Position numbers and translations under genes: made by a program
Shown: in pieces, positions 47,615-56,432 of the stretch
Layout: the number at the start of each line of letters is the position of its first letter
Numbering within the stretch: the first letter of the stretch is position 1
Notes under the pieces: model-generated
What the model was told of the DNA's origin: nothing
Seen by the model: the letters and a program-made list of their open reading frames with translations, nothing else
Database searches by the model: none
DNA from: PALSA-911 sp963743035
Lineage (GTDB): Bacteria; Pseudomonadota; Alphaproteobacteria; Acetobacterales; Acetobacteraceae
Direction: 5' to 3'
DNA length: 64,000 nt
Assembly (NCBI GenBank): GCA_963743035.1
Contig: CAVUOB010000016.1
Location: 40,601 to 104,600, forward strand

Positions 47615-48421
47615 ATGGAGGTCACGCTGCAGCAGGAGTGCTCTGGTTGTTCGGTAACGCCACGCGAGGCGCTTGCGATGGCGCCATGGCTCGCCGCGGT
47701 TCCGGCCGCGACACTGGACCGGCTAGCGGCCAACGCGGTCCTGCTTGGTATGCCCAACGGCAGCGTGCTGTTCGAACAGGCCGAGACGCCGGCCTTCATG
47801 CTGTGCCTGATTGGCGGCGGCGTGGAACTGCTGGGCGTTCGGGGCACCGACGAAACCCTGGTCGAGCTGCTGCGGCCGGTGGACCTGCTGCTGCCGGCGG
47901 CGGTGCTGAACCGCCAGCCTTATCTGCTGCGGGCGCGCGTTCTGGAGGACGCTCAAATTCTCATGATCCAGGCGGAGACGTTCCGCCAGGCGGTGGCCGC
48001 GGACCATGCCCTCTGCCTTGCGGTTCTGGCCTGCGAGGCGGCGCATTTCCGCCGTCAGGTGAAACACGCCAAGAACATGAAGCTGCGCACCGCCGAAGAG
48101 CGCGTCGGCTGCCATCTGCTGAAGCTGGCCGAGGGCGCCAGGCCGGGCGCGAAGCTGCCGCTGCCGATGGAAAAGCGCCTGATCGCCTCGCAGCTCGGCA
48201 TGACCCGCGAAACCTTCTCACGAACCCTGGCCGCAGTGGCCCGTCACGGGCTGCGGGTCGAGGGCGACCACGTCCTCGTCGAGGACATCGCGGCTGCGCA
48301 GGCGCGGTTTCGGCTCGATCCGCTGATCGACGGCCCGGAGGCGGTGATCCCGCTCAACGTCACGACGGCCTGGCTACGAAACGGCCCGGCGAAACATCGC
48401 TTTGCGCAATCGACTTCATGA
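47615..48421 (+). CDS. Crp/Fnr-family transcriptional regulator of the nar cluster
   Basis: About 268 residues: a cNMP-type beta-barrel (about 25-130), dimer helix, then the HTH with EKRLIASQLGMTRETFSRTLAAVARHG. The E-x-x-S-R recognition set matches FNR and TTGAT boxes. The N-terminus has ECSGC, one Cys-x2-Cys pair, but not the full four-Cys [4Fe-4S] pattern I would expect for FNR, so oxygen sensing is uncertain; NO or redox sensing, as in NarR/DNR, is possible. ATG 47615 is preferred over 47546, which lies close to the FNR box. The narK fusion follows 16 bp after the stop; the two are probably one operon. Confidence 0.9.
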   Translation: MEVTLQQECSGCSVTPREALAMAPWLAAVPAATLDRLAANAVLLGMPNGSVLFEQAETPAFMLCLIGGGVELLGVRGTDETLVELLRPVDLLLPAAVLNRQPYLLRARVLEDAQILMIQAETFRQAVAADHALCLAVLACEAAHFRRQVKHAKNMKLRTAEERVGCHLLKLAEGARPGAKLPLPMEKRLIASQLGMTRETFSRTLAAVARHGLRVEGDHVLVEDIAAAQARFRLDPLIDGPEAVIPLNVTTAWLRNGPAKHRFAQSTS

Positions 48422-48437
48422 ATTCATAGGTGCGGAC

Positions 48438-51182
48438 ATGTCTTCGGCGTCGGTAAATCCGGGCGACCAGGGACGGGCCCTGTGGCTCTCCACCATCGCC
48501 TTCACCATCTGCTTCTCGGTCTGGACGATCTTCTCGATCATCGGCATCCAGATCCAACGCGACCTGGGCCTGACCGACACCCAGCTCGGCCTGCTGGTCG
48601 GCACGCCGATCCTGACCGGCTCGCTGATCCGCCTGATCCTGGGCATCTGGTCGGACCAGTATGGCGGGCGCCTGGTATTCTTCCTCACCATGCTGTCCGC
48701 CGCCGTCATGACCGCGGCGCTGACGCTGGCCTATGACTATCCAACCTTCCTGCTGGCGGCTCTGGGCGTTGGCATTTCCGGCGGTTCGTTCTCGGTGGGC
48801 GTCGCGTACGTGGCGAAGTGGTTCCCCAGGCAGAAGCAGGGCACGGCACTTGGCATCTTCGGCGCCGGCAACGTGGGCGCCGCGGTTACCAAGTTCGCGG
48901 CCCCCACCGTCATGGTGGCGCATGGCTGGCAGGCGGTCGCCCTCGTGTGGGCCGCGGCACTTGCGATCATGGCGTTCGTGTTCCTGCTGATGACCAGGGA
49001 CGACCCCGATCTGCAACGCCGGCGCATCTCGGGCGAGAAGCCGGAGACGCTGGCAGAGATGCTGGAACCGCTGGGCAACATCCAGGTCTGGCGCTTTTCG
49101 CTGTATTACTTCTTCGTCTTCGGCGGCTTCGTCGCGCTGGCACTGTGGCTGCCGCATTACCTCATCGGCGTCTATGGCCTGAGCGTCATCGCGGCCGGCA
49201 TGATCGGGGCCGCATATTCGGTCCCCGCCTCGGTATTTCGCGCCTATGGCGGGCATCTGTCGGACAAGTTCGGCGCGCGGCGGATCATGTACTGGACCTT
49301 CCTGGTCTCCGTGGTCTGCACCTTCATCCTGTCCCACCCGCCGACGCAGTACATCATGCAGGGCAGAACGGGCCCGATCACCTTCTCGATGCATCTGAGC
49401 GTCGTGGGTTTCATGGTCGTGGCCTCCGTGCTGGGCTTCTTCATGAGCCTCGGCAAGGCGGCGGTGTTCAAGCATATCCCGGTCTATTACCCCGACCGGG
49501 TTGGCGCGGTCGGCGGCGTGGTTGGCATGGTGGGCGGTCTTGGCGGCTTCATCTTGCCGATCGCTTTCGGCGCGCTCGCCGACCTGACCGGCATTTGGCA
49601 GAGCTGCTTCTGGCTGCTGTTCGCCACCGTCGCGATTGCGCTTCTCTGGATGCATCTGTCGATCCGCCAGATGGAGCGCACGGCACAGCAGGCAGGCGTT
49701 CCGGTGTCCACGCTGCCCGAGCTTCCGGAGATGCAGCCGCTGCACGGGCCGGGCCAGCGGGGCGCGCTGGCTGGCTCCGGCGCTATCCAGGACTGGCGGC
49801 CGGAGGATGCCGCGTTCTGGAACGCTGGCGGACGCCGGATCGCCCGGCGCAATCTGTGGATTTCGGTGCCCTGCCTGTTGCTGTCGTTCGCGGTCTGGAT
49901 GGTGTGGTCGGTGGTGGTGGCCAAGCTGCCCATGGTCGGCTTCGCCTTCACCAACGATCAGCTGTTCTGGCTGGCGGCGTTGCCGGGCCTGTCCGGCGCC
50001 GCCCTGCGCGTATTCTATTCGTTCATGCCGGCGGTGTTCGGCGGCAGGCTTTGGACGACGTTGACCACCTGGTCGCTGCTGCTGCCAGCGTTGGGCATGG
50101 GGCTCGCGGTGCAGGACCCTGGCTCGCCCTATGTGGTGTTCCTGGTTCTGGCGCTGCTCTGCGGTCTTGGCGGCGGCAATTTCGCGTCATCGATGGCCAA
50201 CATCTCGTTCTTCTTTCCCAAGGCCGAGAAGGGCAACGCGTTGGCGCTCAACGCAGGCCTGGGCAATCTTGGCGTCAGCGTCGTGCAGTTCGTCGTGCCG
50301 CTGGCGATCACCACCGGCGTGTTCGGCTGGCTCGGCGGCGATCCACAGACGGCCACGCGAGGCGGCATCACCACCATGCTGTGGCTGCAGAACGCGGGCT
50401 TCGTGTTCGTGCCGCTCATCGTAACCAGCGCCTTCGCCGCCTGGTTCGGCATGAACGACATCGCCACCATGAAGGCCTCGTTCGCCGACCAGGCGGTGAT
50501 CTTCAGGCGGACCCATAACTGGATCATGTGCTGGCTCTACACCGGCACATTCGGCTCGTTCATCGGCTTTTCGGCGGCATTCCCGCTGCTGTCACGGGTG
50601 CTGTTTCCGGAGGTGAACGCGCTGGCCTACGCCTTCCTGGGGCCGCTGATCGGCGCCGTGGCGCGGGCGGCGGCGGGCAAGCCCAGCGACCGGATCGGCG
50701 GCGGGCGCATAACCCTCTGGGTGTTCGTGGCCATGAGCCTGGGCACGCTCGGCATCCTCTACGCCCTCGGCATGAAGGGCAGCCCGACGGCGTTCCCGGT
50801 GTTCTTCGCCAGCTTCCTGTTCCTGTTCGCAGCCAGCGGCGTCGGCAACGCGTCCACTTTCCAGATGATTCCGGCGATCATGCGCAAGGAAGTGGTGCGG
50901 CTGGAGCCGGGGTTGACGGGTGCGGATTTCGTCAAGGAATCCGACAAGGAGTCTGCCGCCATCATCGGCTTCACCTCGGCGGTGGCGGCGTTCGGCGCGT
51001 TCTTCATTCCCAAGGGTTTCGGCTCCTCGATCGCAGCCACCGGCGGGGCCGAATTGGCGCTCTACTGCTTCCTCGGATTCTACGTCAGCTGCATCGCCAT
51101 CACCTGGTGGTTCTACACACGGCGCGGCGGCCTGCTGTTCGACATCGAGCACCGTCTCGTCGCCCAACCGACTGCCCGCTAA
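48438..51182 (+). CDS. narK: NarK1-NarK2 fused nitrate/nitrite transporter
   Basis: About 914 residues comprising two complete 12-helix MFS modules. Module 1 (about 1-430) has the NarK1 look (GILWSDQYGG-type loop GIWSDQYGGR, GNVGAAVTKFAAP, AYGGHLSDKFGARR), suggesting nitrate/proton symport. Module 2 (about 465-910) has NarK2 nitrate-signature elements (GLGGGNFASSMANISFFFPKAEKGNALALNAGLGNLGVSVVQ, and FGSFIGFSAAFPLL), suggesting nitrate/nitrite exchange. The same fusion is known in Paracoccus. AGGTG precedes the ATG at 48438. It supplies nitrate to cytoplasmic NarG and exports nitrite. Unlike narGH its frame is intact. Confidence 0.95.
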   Translation: MSSASVNPGDQGRALWLSTIAFTICFSVWTIFSIIGIQIQRDLGLTDTQLGLLVGTPILTGSLIRLILGIWSDQYGGRLVFFLTMLSAAVMTAALTLAYDYPTFLLAALGVGISGGSFSVGVAYVAKWFPRQKQGTALGIFGAGNVGAAVTKFAAPTVMVAHGWQAVALVWAAALAIMAFVFLLMTRDDPDLQRRRISGEKPETLAEMLEPLGNIQVWRFSLYYFFVFGGFVALALWLPHYLIGVYGLSVIAAGMIGAAYSVPASVFRAYGGHLSDKFGARRIMYWTFLVSVVCTFILSHPPTQYIMQGRTGPITFSMHLSVVGFMVVASVLGFFMSLGKAAVFKHIPVYYPDRVGAVGGVVGMVGGLGGFILPIAFGALADLTGIWQSCFWLLFATVAIALLWMHLSIRQMERTAQQAGVPVSTLPELPEMQPLHGPGQRGALAGSGAIQDWRPEDAAFWNAGGRRIARRNLWISVPCLLLSFAVWMVWSVVVAKLPMVGFAFTNDQLFWLAALPGLSGAALRVFYSFMPAVFGGRLWTTLTTWSLLLPALGMGLAVQDPGSPYVVFLVLALLCGLGGGNFASSMANISFFFPKAEKGNALALNAGLGNLGVSVVQFVVPLAITTGVFGWLGGDPQTATRGGITTMLWLQNAGFVFVPLIVTSAFAAWFGMNDIATMKASFADQAVIFRRTHNWIMCWLYTGTFGSFIGFSAAFPLLSRVLFPEVNALAYAFLGPLIGAVARAAAGKPSDRIGGGRITLWVFVAMSLGTLGILYALGMKGSPTAFPVFFASFLFLFAASGVGNASTFQMIPAIMRKEVVRLEPGLTGADFVKESDKESAAIIGFTSAVAAFGAFFIPKGFGSSIAATGGAELALYCFLGFYVSCIAITWWFYTRRGGLLFDIEHRLVAQPTAR

Positions 51183-51225
51183 CCGCTGGTCTGCCAGTGC
51201 TTTCTTTGTTCACAAATCCGGTAAA

Positions 51226-51270
51226 GGCGGCTTCAGGGGGCAAAGCCCCCCGACCCTGCTTCAAGCCGCC
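51226..51270. terminator. Hairpin between narK and acyl-CoA synthetase gene
   Basis: Outer arms GGCGGCTT (51226-51233) and AAGCCGCC (51263-51270). An inner stem GGGGGC-AAA-GCCCCC lies inside. It sits between convergent genes and is probably a shared bidirectional terminator. Confidence 0.7.
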
Positions 51271-51273
51271 GGC

Positions 51274-52923
51274 TCACAGCGCGCGCGCCACGTCCCGCAG
51301 GGCGAATTTCTGGATCTTGCCGGTGGAGGTCTTCGGCAGGTCTTGGAACACGAAGCGGCGCGGCACCTTGAAGTGCGCCATCCGCTCGCGGCAGAAGGCG
51401 ATCAGCTCGTCCTGCGTTGCGGTCATGCCCGGCCGCAGCTCGATGAAGGCGCAGGGGGTTTCGCCCCAGCGCTCGTCCGGCTTGGCCACGACCGCGGCGC
51501 CCATGACCGCGGGATGGCGGTACAGCGCCTCCTCCACCTCGATGGAGGAGATATTCTCCCCGCCGCTGATGATGATGTCCTTCGAGCGGTCGCGGATCTT
51601 GATGTAGCCGTCGGGATAGGTCACCGCGAGGTCGCCGGTGTGGAACCAGCCGCCCTCGAATGCCTTGGCGCTTGCCGTGGGGTTCGACAGGTAGCCCTTC
51701 ATGGTGATGTTGCCGCGGAACATGATCTCCCCCATCGTCTCCCCGTCCCAGGGGACCGGCGCCAGGGTTTCCGGGTCCAGCACGGCCATCGCCTCCTGCA
51801 TCGGCGTGCGCACGCCCTGGCGGGAGTTCAGCTCGGCGCGGTTCTCCAGCGGCATCGAGGCCCATTCCTCGTGCTTGGCGCAGACCGAGGCCGGGCCGTA
51901 ATTCTCGGTCAGGCCGTAGACATGCGTCAGCTCGATGCCGGCCTGTTCCGCGCCCTCGATCAGCGCCGCCGGCGGGGCGGCGCCGGCGACCTGGCCGGCC
52001 ACGACATGGTCGATCCCCTCCCACAATTCCTTCGGCGCATTGACCAGCAGCGAATAGACGATCGGCGCGCCGCACATATGCGTCACTCGTTCGGACCGGA
52101 TCAGGTCCAGCGCCGGCTTGGCCGCCACCTGGCGCAGGCAGACATTGGTGCCGGCGCGCTCGGCCACCGACCAGGGGAAGCACCAGCCGTTGCAGTGGAA
52201 CATCGGCAGGGTCCAGAGATAGACCGCATGCTGCTTCATGCCCCAGTTCACGATGTTGGACAGCGCGTTCAGATAGGCGCCGCGATGATGGTAGACGACG
52301 CCCTTCGGATCGCCGGTGGTGCCGGAGGTGTAGTTCAGCGCGATGGCGTCCCATTCGTCGTCGGGATTGCGCCAGTCGTACTCCGGATCGCCTTCGAGCA
52401 GGAATTCCTCATAGGTCTTCTCGCCGACCAGCTTGCCGCCGGTAAAGGCGGGGTCGTCGATATCGATGACGATCGGCCGGCCCGCCGCCGACATCGCCGG
52501 CATGAGCTTCAGCGCCGCGTCGATCGTGGCGGAATACTCGCGGTCGGTGATCAGCACCTTGGCCCCGCCATGGCCGAGCATGAAGGCGAGCGTCGCCGCG
52601 TCCAGCCTGGTGTTCAGCGTGTTCAGCACCGCGCCGCACATCGGCACCCCGAAATGCGCCTCGTAGATCGCGGGGATGTTCGGCGCCATGACCGCGACGG
52701 TGTCGTTCTTGCCGATGCCGCGCCGCGCCAGCGCGGAGGCGAGCCGCCGGCAGCGGGCATAGGTCTCCCGCCAGGTCTTGCGATGCGCGCCGTGCACGAC
52801 CGCAAGCCGGTCCGGATACACGTAGGCGGCGCGCTCGATGAACGTCAGCGGCGTGAGCGGCGCATAATTCGCCTGGTTCTTCTCGAGCCCGCTCAGATAG
52901 GCCGGATTGCCAGCCATGGCCAT
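51274..52923 (-). CDS. AMP-dependent acyl-CoA synthetase
   Basis: 549-residue ANL-superfamily enzyme that activates a carboxylic acid to its CoA thioester through an acyl-AMP. P-loop-like motif LNYTSGTTGDPKGVVYHHRG (about 192), YGLTENYGPA (about 320), GWFHTGDLAVTYPDGYIKIRDRSKDIIISGGENISSIEVE (about 410-450) and the catalytic Lys in PKTSTGKIQKF near the end. It resembles the medium-chain/crotonobetaine-like group; substrate unknown. A TRAP carboxylate transporter is encoded upstream on the same strand and an acyl-CoA dehydrogenase beyond, which suggests uptake and activation of an organic acid. Confidence 0.94.
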   Translation of the reverse strand: MAMAGNPAYLSGLEKNQANYAPLTPLTFIERAAYVYPDRLAVVHGAHRKTWRETYARCRRLASALARRGIGKNDTVAVMAPNIPAIYEAHFGVPMCGAVLNTLNTRLDAATLAFMLGHGGAKVLITDREYSATIDAALKLMPAMSAAGRPIVIDIDDPAFTGGKLVGEKTYEEFLLEGDPEYDWRNPDDEWDAIALNYTSGTTGDPKGVVYHHRGAYLNALSNIVNWGMKQHAVYLWTLPMFHCNGWCFPWSVAERAGTNVCLRQVAAKPALDLIRSERVTHMCGAPIVYSLLVNAPKELWEGIDHVVAGQVAGAAPPAALIEGAEQAGIELTHVYGLTENYGPASVCAKHEEWASMPLENRAELNSRQGVRTPMQEAMAVLDPETLAPVPWDGETMGEIMFRGNITMKGYLSNPTASAKAFEGGWFHTGDLAVTYPDGYIKIRDRSKDIIISGGENISSIEVEEALYRHPAVMGAAVVAKPDERWGETPCAFIELRPGMTATQDELIAFCRERMAHFKVPRRFVFQDLPKTSTGKIQKFALRDVARAL

Positions 52924-52994
52924 TCTCCATCATGTCTCCGGCTACCGGCCGGCGCTGCCGATCAACTCCATCCGGGTCCGGAGCACCCTGATAC

Positions 52995-53045
52995 AGGTCA
53001 ATCCCAGATCCAGGTCAACTGGGGATCCAGGTCAACCGGGGATCC
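52995..53045. repeat. Three tandem 17-bp repeats
   Basis: AGGTCAATCCCAGATCC, AGGTCAACTGGGGATCC and AGGTCAACCGGGGATCC follow one another without gaps (52995-53045). They lie between the dctM stop and the acyl-CoA synthetase start, about 70 bp upstream of that gene. They may be regulator half-sites or a small iteron-like expansion. There is no coding potential. Confidence 0.85.
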
Positions 53046-53055
53046 GGATCGGCCT

Positions 53056-54336
53056 TCAGCTTCCATATACCAGTTGCGGCAGCCACATCGTCAGGATCGG
53101 CACATAGGTGATGATGCCGAGTACGATCAGCAGCAGGATCAGGAACGGCAGGATGCCGCGGATCACCTCGCCGACCGGGGCGGCCGAGATGGTGGACAGC
53201 ACGAACAGGTTCAGCCCGACCGGCGGATGGATCAGGCCGATCTCCATGTTGTGCGTGAAGATGATGGAGAAATGCACGGGATCGACGCCGAGCGGCTTCA
53301 GCGCCGGCGCCAGGATCGGCAGCACCAGCAGCAGGGTCGCCACCACCTCCAGGAAGCAGCCGAGGATCAGCAGCAGCAGGTTGATCGCCAGCAGGAACTG
53401 CCAGGTGGAGAAATGGTTCTCCAGCACGAAGGTCACCAGCTGGGCGGGCACGCCCGACGACGTCATCCAGTGGCCGAAGGCGAGCGCGCTGGTGATGATC
53501 AGCATGATCGTGCCGGCGCTGCGCAGCGCGTCCGCGATCACCCACAGGGTGCGGGTCCAGTGGAAGCCGCGATAGAAGAACAGGCTGATCAGCAGCGCCA
53601 CCACGGCGGCCATCGCCGCGGCCTCGGTGACGGTGACGATGCCGCCATAGATCCCCACCAGCACCGCCACCGGCACGGCGAGCGCGGGCAGCGCGTGGAA
53701 CGTGACCGTCAGGCGCTGGCGCATCGGCATCCAGTCGTCCTTCGGGAAATTCCGCCGCCGCGCGTCGTACCAGACCCAGAAGAAGAACGCCGCCGCCTGC
53801 AGCAGGCCGGGCAGGATGCCGGCCAGGAACAGCCGCGGCACCGATTGCTCGGCGACGATGCCGTACAGGATCAGCGCCAGCGACGGCGGGATGACGATGC
53901 CGATGGTGCCGGAAGCGCCGATCACGCCGAGCGCGAAGCTGCGCGGATAGCCCTTTTCGATCATCGCCGGCAGCAGGATCGTGCCCATCGCCAGCGCCGT
54001 CGCCACCGAGGAGCCGCAGATCGCCGCGAACAGCGTGCAGGCGACCACGGTCACCAGGCCGAGCGAGCCGCGGATGCCGCCGAGCCAGGCCATCGCCACG
54101 TCCACCAGCGCCTTGGCCACGCCGCCATGGCGCATGAAGGCCGCCGCCATGACGAACATCGGCAGCGCCATCAGCGTGGAGGAGTTCAGGTGATCGATCA
54201 TCACCTGCGCCACGCCGATCAGCGGCTCGTTGGATACGTAATAGAGCACCGCCGCGCACGCGCCGAGCACCAGGAAGATCGGCGTGCCCGCCGCGAGCAG
54301 GCCGAAGAACAGCACCAGGAATCCGATCGTCCACAT
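53056..54336 (-). CDS. dctM: TRAP transporter large permease (DctM)
   Basis: 426 residues with about 12 membrane helices: MWTIGFLVLFFGLLAAGTPIFLVLGACAAV at the start, LPMFVMAAAFMRHGGVAKALVDVAMAWLGGIRGSL, GASGTIGIVIPPSLALILYG (re-entrant loop) and NMEIGLIHPPVGLNLFVLS near the end. It is the ion-coupled membrane subunit of a tripartite ATP-independent periplasmic transporter. It follows dctQ by 6 bp and dctP in the order P-Q-M. Confidence 0.96.
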   Translation of the reverse strand: MWTIGFLVLFFGLLAAGTPIFLVLGACAAVLYYVSNEPLIGVAQVMIDHLNSSTLMALPMFVMAAAFMRHGGVAKALVDVAMAWLGGIRGSLGLVTVVACTLFAAICGSSVATALAMGTILLPAMIEKGYPRSFALGVIGASGTIGIVIPPSLALILYGIVAEQSVPRLFLAGILPGLLQAAAFFFWVWYDARRRNFPKDDWMPMRQRLTVTFHALPALAVPVAVLVGIYGGIVTVTEAAAMAAVVALLISLFFYRGFHWTRTLWVIADALRSAGTIMLIITSALAFGHWMTSSGVPAQLVTFVLENHFSTWQFLLAINLLLLILGCFLEVVATLLLVLPILAPALKPLGVDPVHFSIIFTHNMEIGLIHPPVGLNLFVLSTISAAPVGEVIRGILPFLILLLIVLGIITYVPILTMWLPQLVYGS

Positions 54337-54342
54337 GATCGT

Positions 54343-54921
54343 TCAGTGTCCCTGGTGCGGGGCGGCGGTACCCGACGACGGCGAGCCCGCCGGGAGCCGC
54401 ATGTCCATCGGCAGTTCGTGCGAAATGGAATGGCCGACGGTCATGGTGGCGGGGTCGTAGAAGAACAGGAAGCGGACCAGGCGCATCACGTAGCGGATGA
54501 ACATCAGCCCGCCGCCGGTGGGCAGCGCCAGGTAATAGATCCACATCGGGAATTCGAGCCCGGTGGAGCTGCGCTCGTCCAGCAGCATGGCGGTGTCGAC
54601 GATCTGCCAGCCGTACCAGACCATGCCGGCGCAGAACGCCAGCGCGATCAGGCAGTTGAACACCTCCAGCACGCGCTGCATCTGCGGGCGCAGCACGCGC
54701 AGCACCAGGTCCGGGCGCACATGGCCGTCCGTGCGCACGAGCTGGGAGGAGGTGATCATGATCGCCCAGATCATCAGGTAGACGATCACCTCTTCCGCCC
54801 AGCCGATCGCATGCGCCGGCGAGACGTAGCGCCCGACGATCTGGACCATGCCGACGACCAGGGCGCAGGCACCGAGCAGGCCGACGAGCAGCTGCTCGAT
54901 CCTGTCCCACAGCTTCATCAT
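54343..54921 (-). CDS. dctQ: TRAP transporter small permease (DctQ)
   Basis: About 192 residues, four membrane helices: MMKLWDRIEQLLVGLLGACALVVGMVQIVGRYV, AIGWAEEVIVYLMIWAIMITSSQLVRTDGHVRPDLVLRVL (the conserved E-x-x-x-R-DGHV-like loop), then two more. The ATG at 54921 (or the adjacent one at 54918) gives the usual start before WDRIEQ. The C-terminal 40 residues are a soluble His/Pro-rich tail. Coupled with dctM. Confidence 0.93.
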   Translation of the reverse strand: MMKLWDRIEQLLVGLLGACALVVGMVQIVGRYVSPAHAIGWAEEVIVYLMIWAIMITSSQLVRTDGHVRPDLVLRVLRPQMQRVLEVFNCLIALAFCAGMVWYGWQIVDTAMLLDERSSTGLEFPMWIYYLALPTGGGLMFIRYVMRLVRFLFFYDPATMTVGHSISHELPMDMRLPAGSPSSGTAAPHQGH

Positions 54922-54944
54922 CGTGTCGGCTCCCGGCCCGTTCT

Positions 54945-55979
54945 TCAGGCAGTCGCGCCGAGGTCCTGCATCACCAGCTTGACCATCTCCGGCGAGACCT
55001 TGATCTCGGCGGCTGCCTCGTCCTGGCGCGCCATCATCGCGGCGCGCAGCGCGGCGGTGGCTTCCGGCTTCGGATCGTGGAACTTCACCCCGTTGGTTTC
55101 CAGGATCGCGCGGGCCTCGCGCTGGGCCTGCAGCACGTTGGCGCTGTAGGTCGGAATGTTCGCCGCCCAGATGTCGGTGACGGTCTTCTGCAGGTCCGCC
55201 GGCAGCCGGGCCCAGAAGCTCCCGCTCATCATCGGGATATAGGCGCCGCAGAACTGGTGGTCCTCGAAGGCGTAGCGCACGCCGGCTTCCCACAATTTGG
55301 CCGCCACCAGGCTCATGTTGGTGGAGATCAGGCCGTCGAAGGTGCCCTGCGACAGCGACAGCGGCACGTCCGGCCAGGCGGTGGTGTTCGGGATCGCGCC
55401 CAGGAAGCGCAGGCGCCAGGCATTGCCGGCGCCGCCGGGGCTGCGGATCTTCAGGCCCTTGAAATCATCGGTGGTGAAGATCTCTTTCTTGCTCGTGTAG
55501 GAGTTCTGGTAGCCGAGCTCGATCCAGTCGCCGAGGAGATGCACCTTGAGCTTCTGCTCCAGCTCCTGGTTCAGCCGCGCGCCGGACTTGCCCTGGATCA
55601 CCTTGCGCACTTCGTCGGTGGTGCGGCCGTAGAACACCGGCAATTGGACCATGTCGGCGTCCGGCACGAAGCCGGTCAGCGTCCAGATGCCGGGCGCGGC
55701 CATTTCGACCTGGCCCTGCACCAGCGCCTTGGTGACGTTCAGATCGGGAAACAGCTGACCGGACTGGAACAGCTCGGTCTTGATCCGGCCGCCCGACGCC
55801 GCTTCCAGCTTGGCCAGGAAGTCGATGATGCCGACATTGCGCAGATGGCTGGGCGCGGTGTCCAGCGAGCAGCGCAGCCGCAGCGGCTCGTCGCCGCGGG
55901 CGCGGATGATGCCGAAACCGGTGACCGTCGTGGCGGTGGCCGCGAACCCGAACGCGCGGCGTGTCATGCCTTGCTGCAT
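54945..55979 (-). CDS. dctP: TRAP transporter substrate-binding protein (DctP)
   Basis: 344 residues. MQQGMTRRAFGFAATATTVTGFGIIRARG has a twin-arginine (RRAFGF) type export signal. The mature protein has DctP-fold features: DFLAKLEAASGGRIKTELFQSGQL, LVQGQVEMAAPGIW, DDFKGLKIRSPGGAGNAWRLRFLGAIPNTTAWPDVPLSLSQGTFDGLISTN, with the substrate-contacting Arg in KIRSP. The ligand is probably a carboxylate. Starts at ATG 55979 with GGGGAT upstream. Confidence 0.94.
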   Translation of the reverse strand: MQQGMTRRAFGFAATATTVTGFGIIRARGDEPLRLRCSLDTAPSHLRNVGIIDFLAKLEAASGGRIKTELFQSGQLFPDLNVTKALVQGQVEMAAPGIWTLTGFVPDADMVQLPVFYGRTTDEVRKVIQGKSGARLNQELEQKLKVHLLGDWIELGYQNSYTSKKEIFTTDDFKGLKIRSPGGAGNAWRLRFLGAIPNTTAWPDVPLSLSQGTFDGLISTNMSLVAAKLWEAGVRYAFEDHQFCGAYIPMMSGSFWARLPADLQKTVTDIWAANIPTYSANVLQAQREARAILETNGVKFHDPKPEATAALRAAMMARQDEAAAEIKVSPEMVKLVMQDLGATA

Positions 55980-56163
55980 CGACGTTATCCCCAAGGTAAT
56001 TGTTTCCCGGACCTTACACCTGGTCCACGCTGACGCGATTGATTGGCCGCGCCCGGCCCGCGCGTCAAGTGAGTCTGTAAGCGGCAGTGACTCTGTGGGT
56101 GGGGCCGTGCCCCGCCTGCAAGGTTTCATTACCCGATCGGCTGCCTCGATTCCGGATGATCCG

Positions 56164-56244
56164 GCCGGGGCGGGCGGCAACTCAAGGCCGAGCCGCGCAA
56201 GCGCGCGGGCGCTGCGCGCGCCTTGACTTGCCGCCCGCCCCGGC
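56164..56244. repeat. Long inverted repeat 1
   Basis: Left arm 56164-56188 and right arm 56220-56244 are complementary over 25 bp with one mismatch, with a loop of about 31 bp. It lies in the 453-bp gene-free stretch 55980-56432 between dctP and the acyl-CoA dehydrogenase gene. It would fold into a very stable hairpin. Confidence 0.85.
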
Positions 56245-56310
56245 AAATGGCTTGGGATCGAAGCAAGCCGGAGGTGGGCAGACCTGTGCCTAGTCTGATC
56301 ACAGCCCTCG

Positions 56311-56395
56311 CTTCGTCCGTCCGGCCGGGGTCAACCCGCGCGCAGCGCCCGGCCGCTTGGCCGGCTTGGGGTTGACGCCGGGCGGAGGGACGCAA
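56311..56395. repeat. Long inverted repeat 2
   Basis: Arms near 56311-56337 and 56369-56395 are complementary apart from a few mismatches; the best core is GGTCAACCC/GGGTTGAC. A nested CGGCCGCTTGGCCG hairpin sits in the loop. It follows repeat 1 after about 65 bp. The rest of 55980-56432 shows nothing else recognisable. Confidence 0.7.
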
Positions 56396-56432
56396 GCACA
56401 ATCCCTGGATCGGACAGGGACAACCTCGCCTC

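Noticed and set aside
50920..55149. 1409-codon plus-strand ORF with Gln/His/Arg-rich product
   Set aside because: It lies antisense to the acyl-CoA synthetase and TRAP genes, whose motifs are clear; long antisense frames are common when third positions are G or C.
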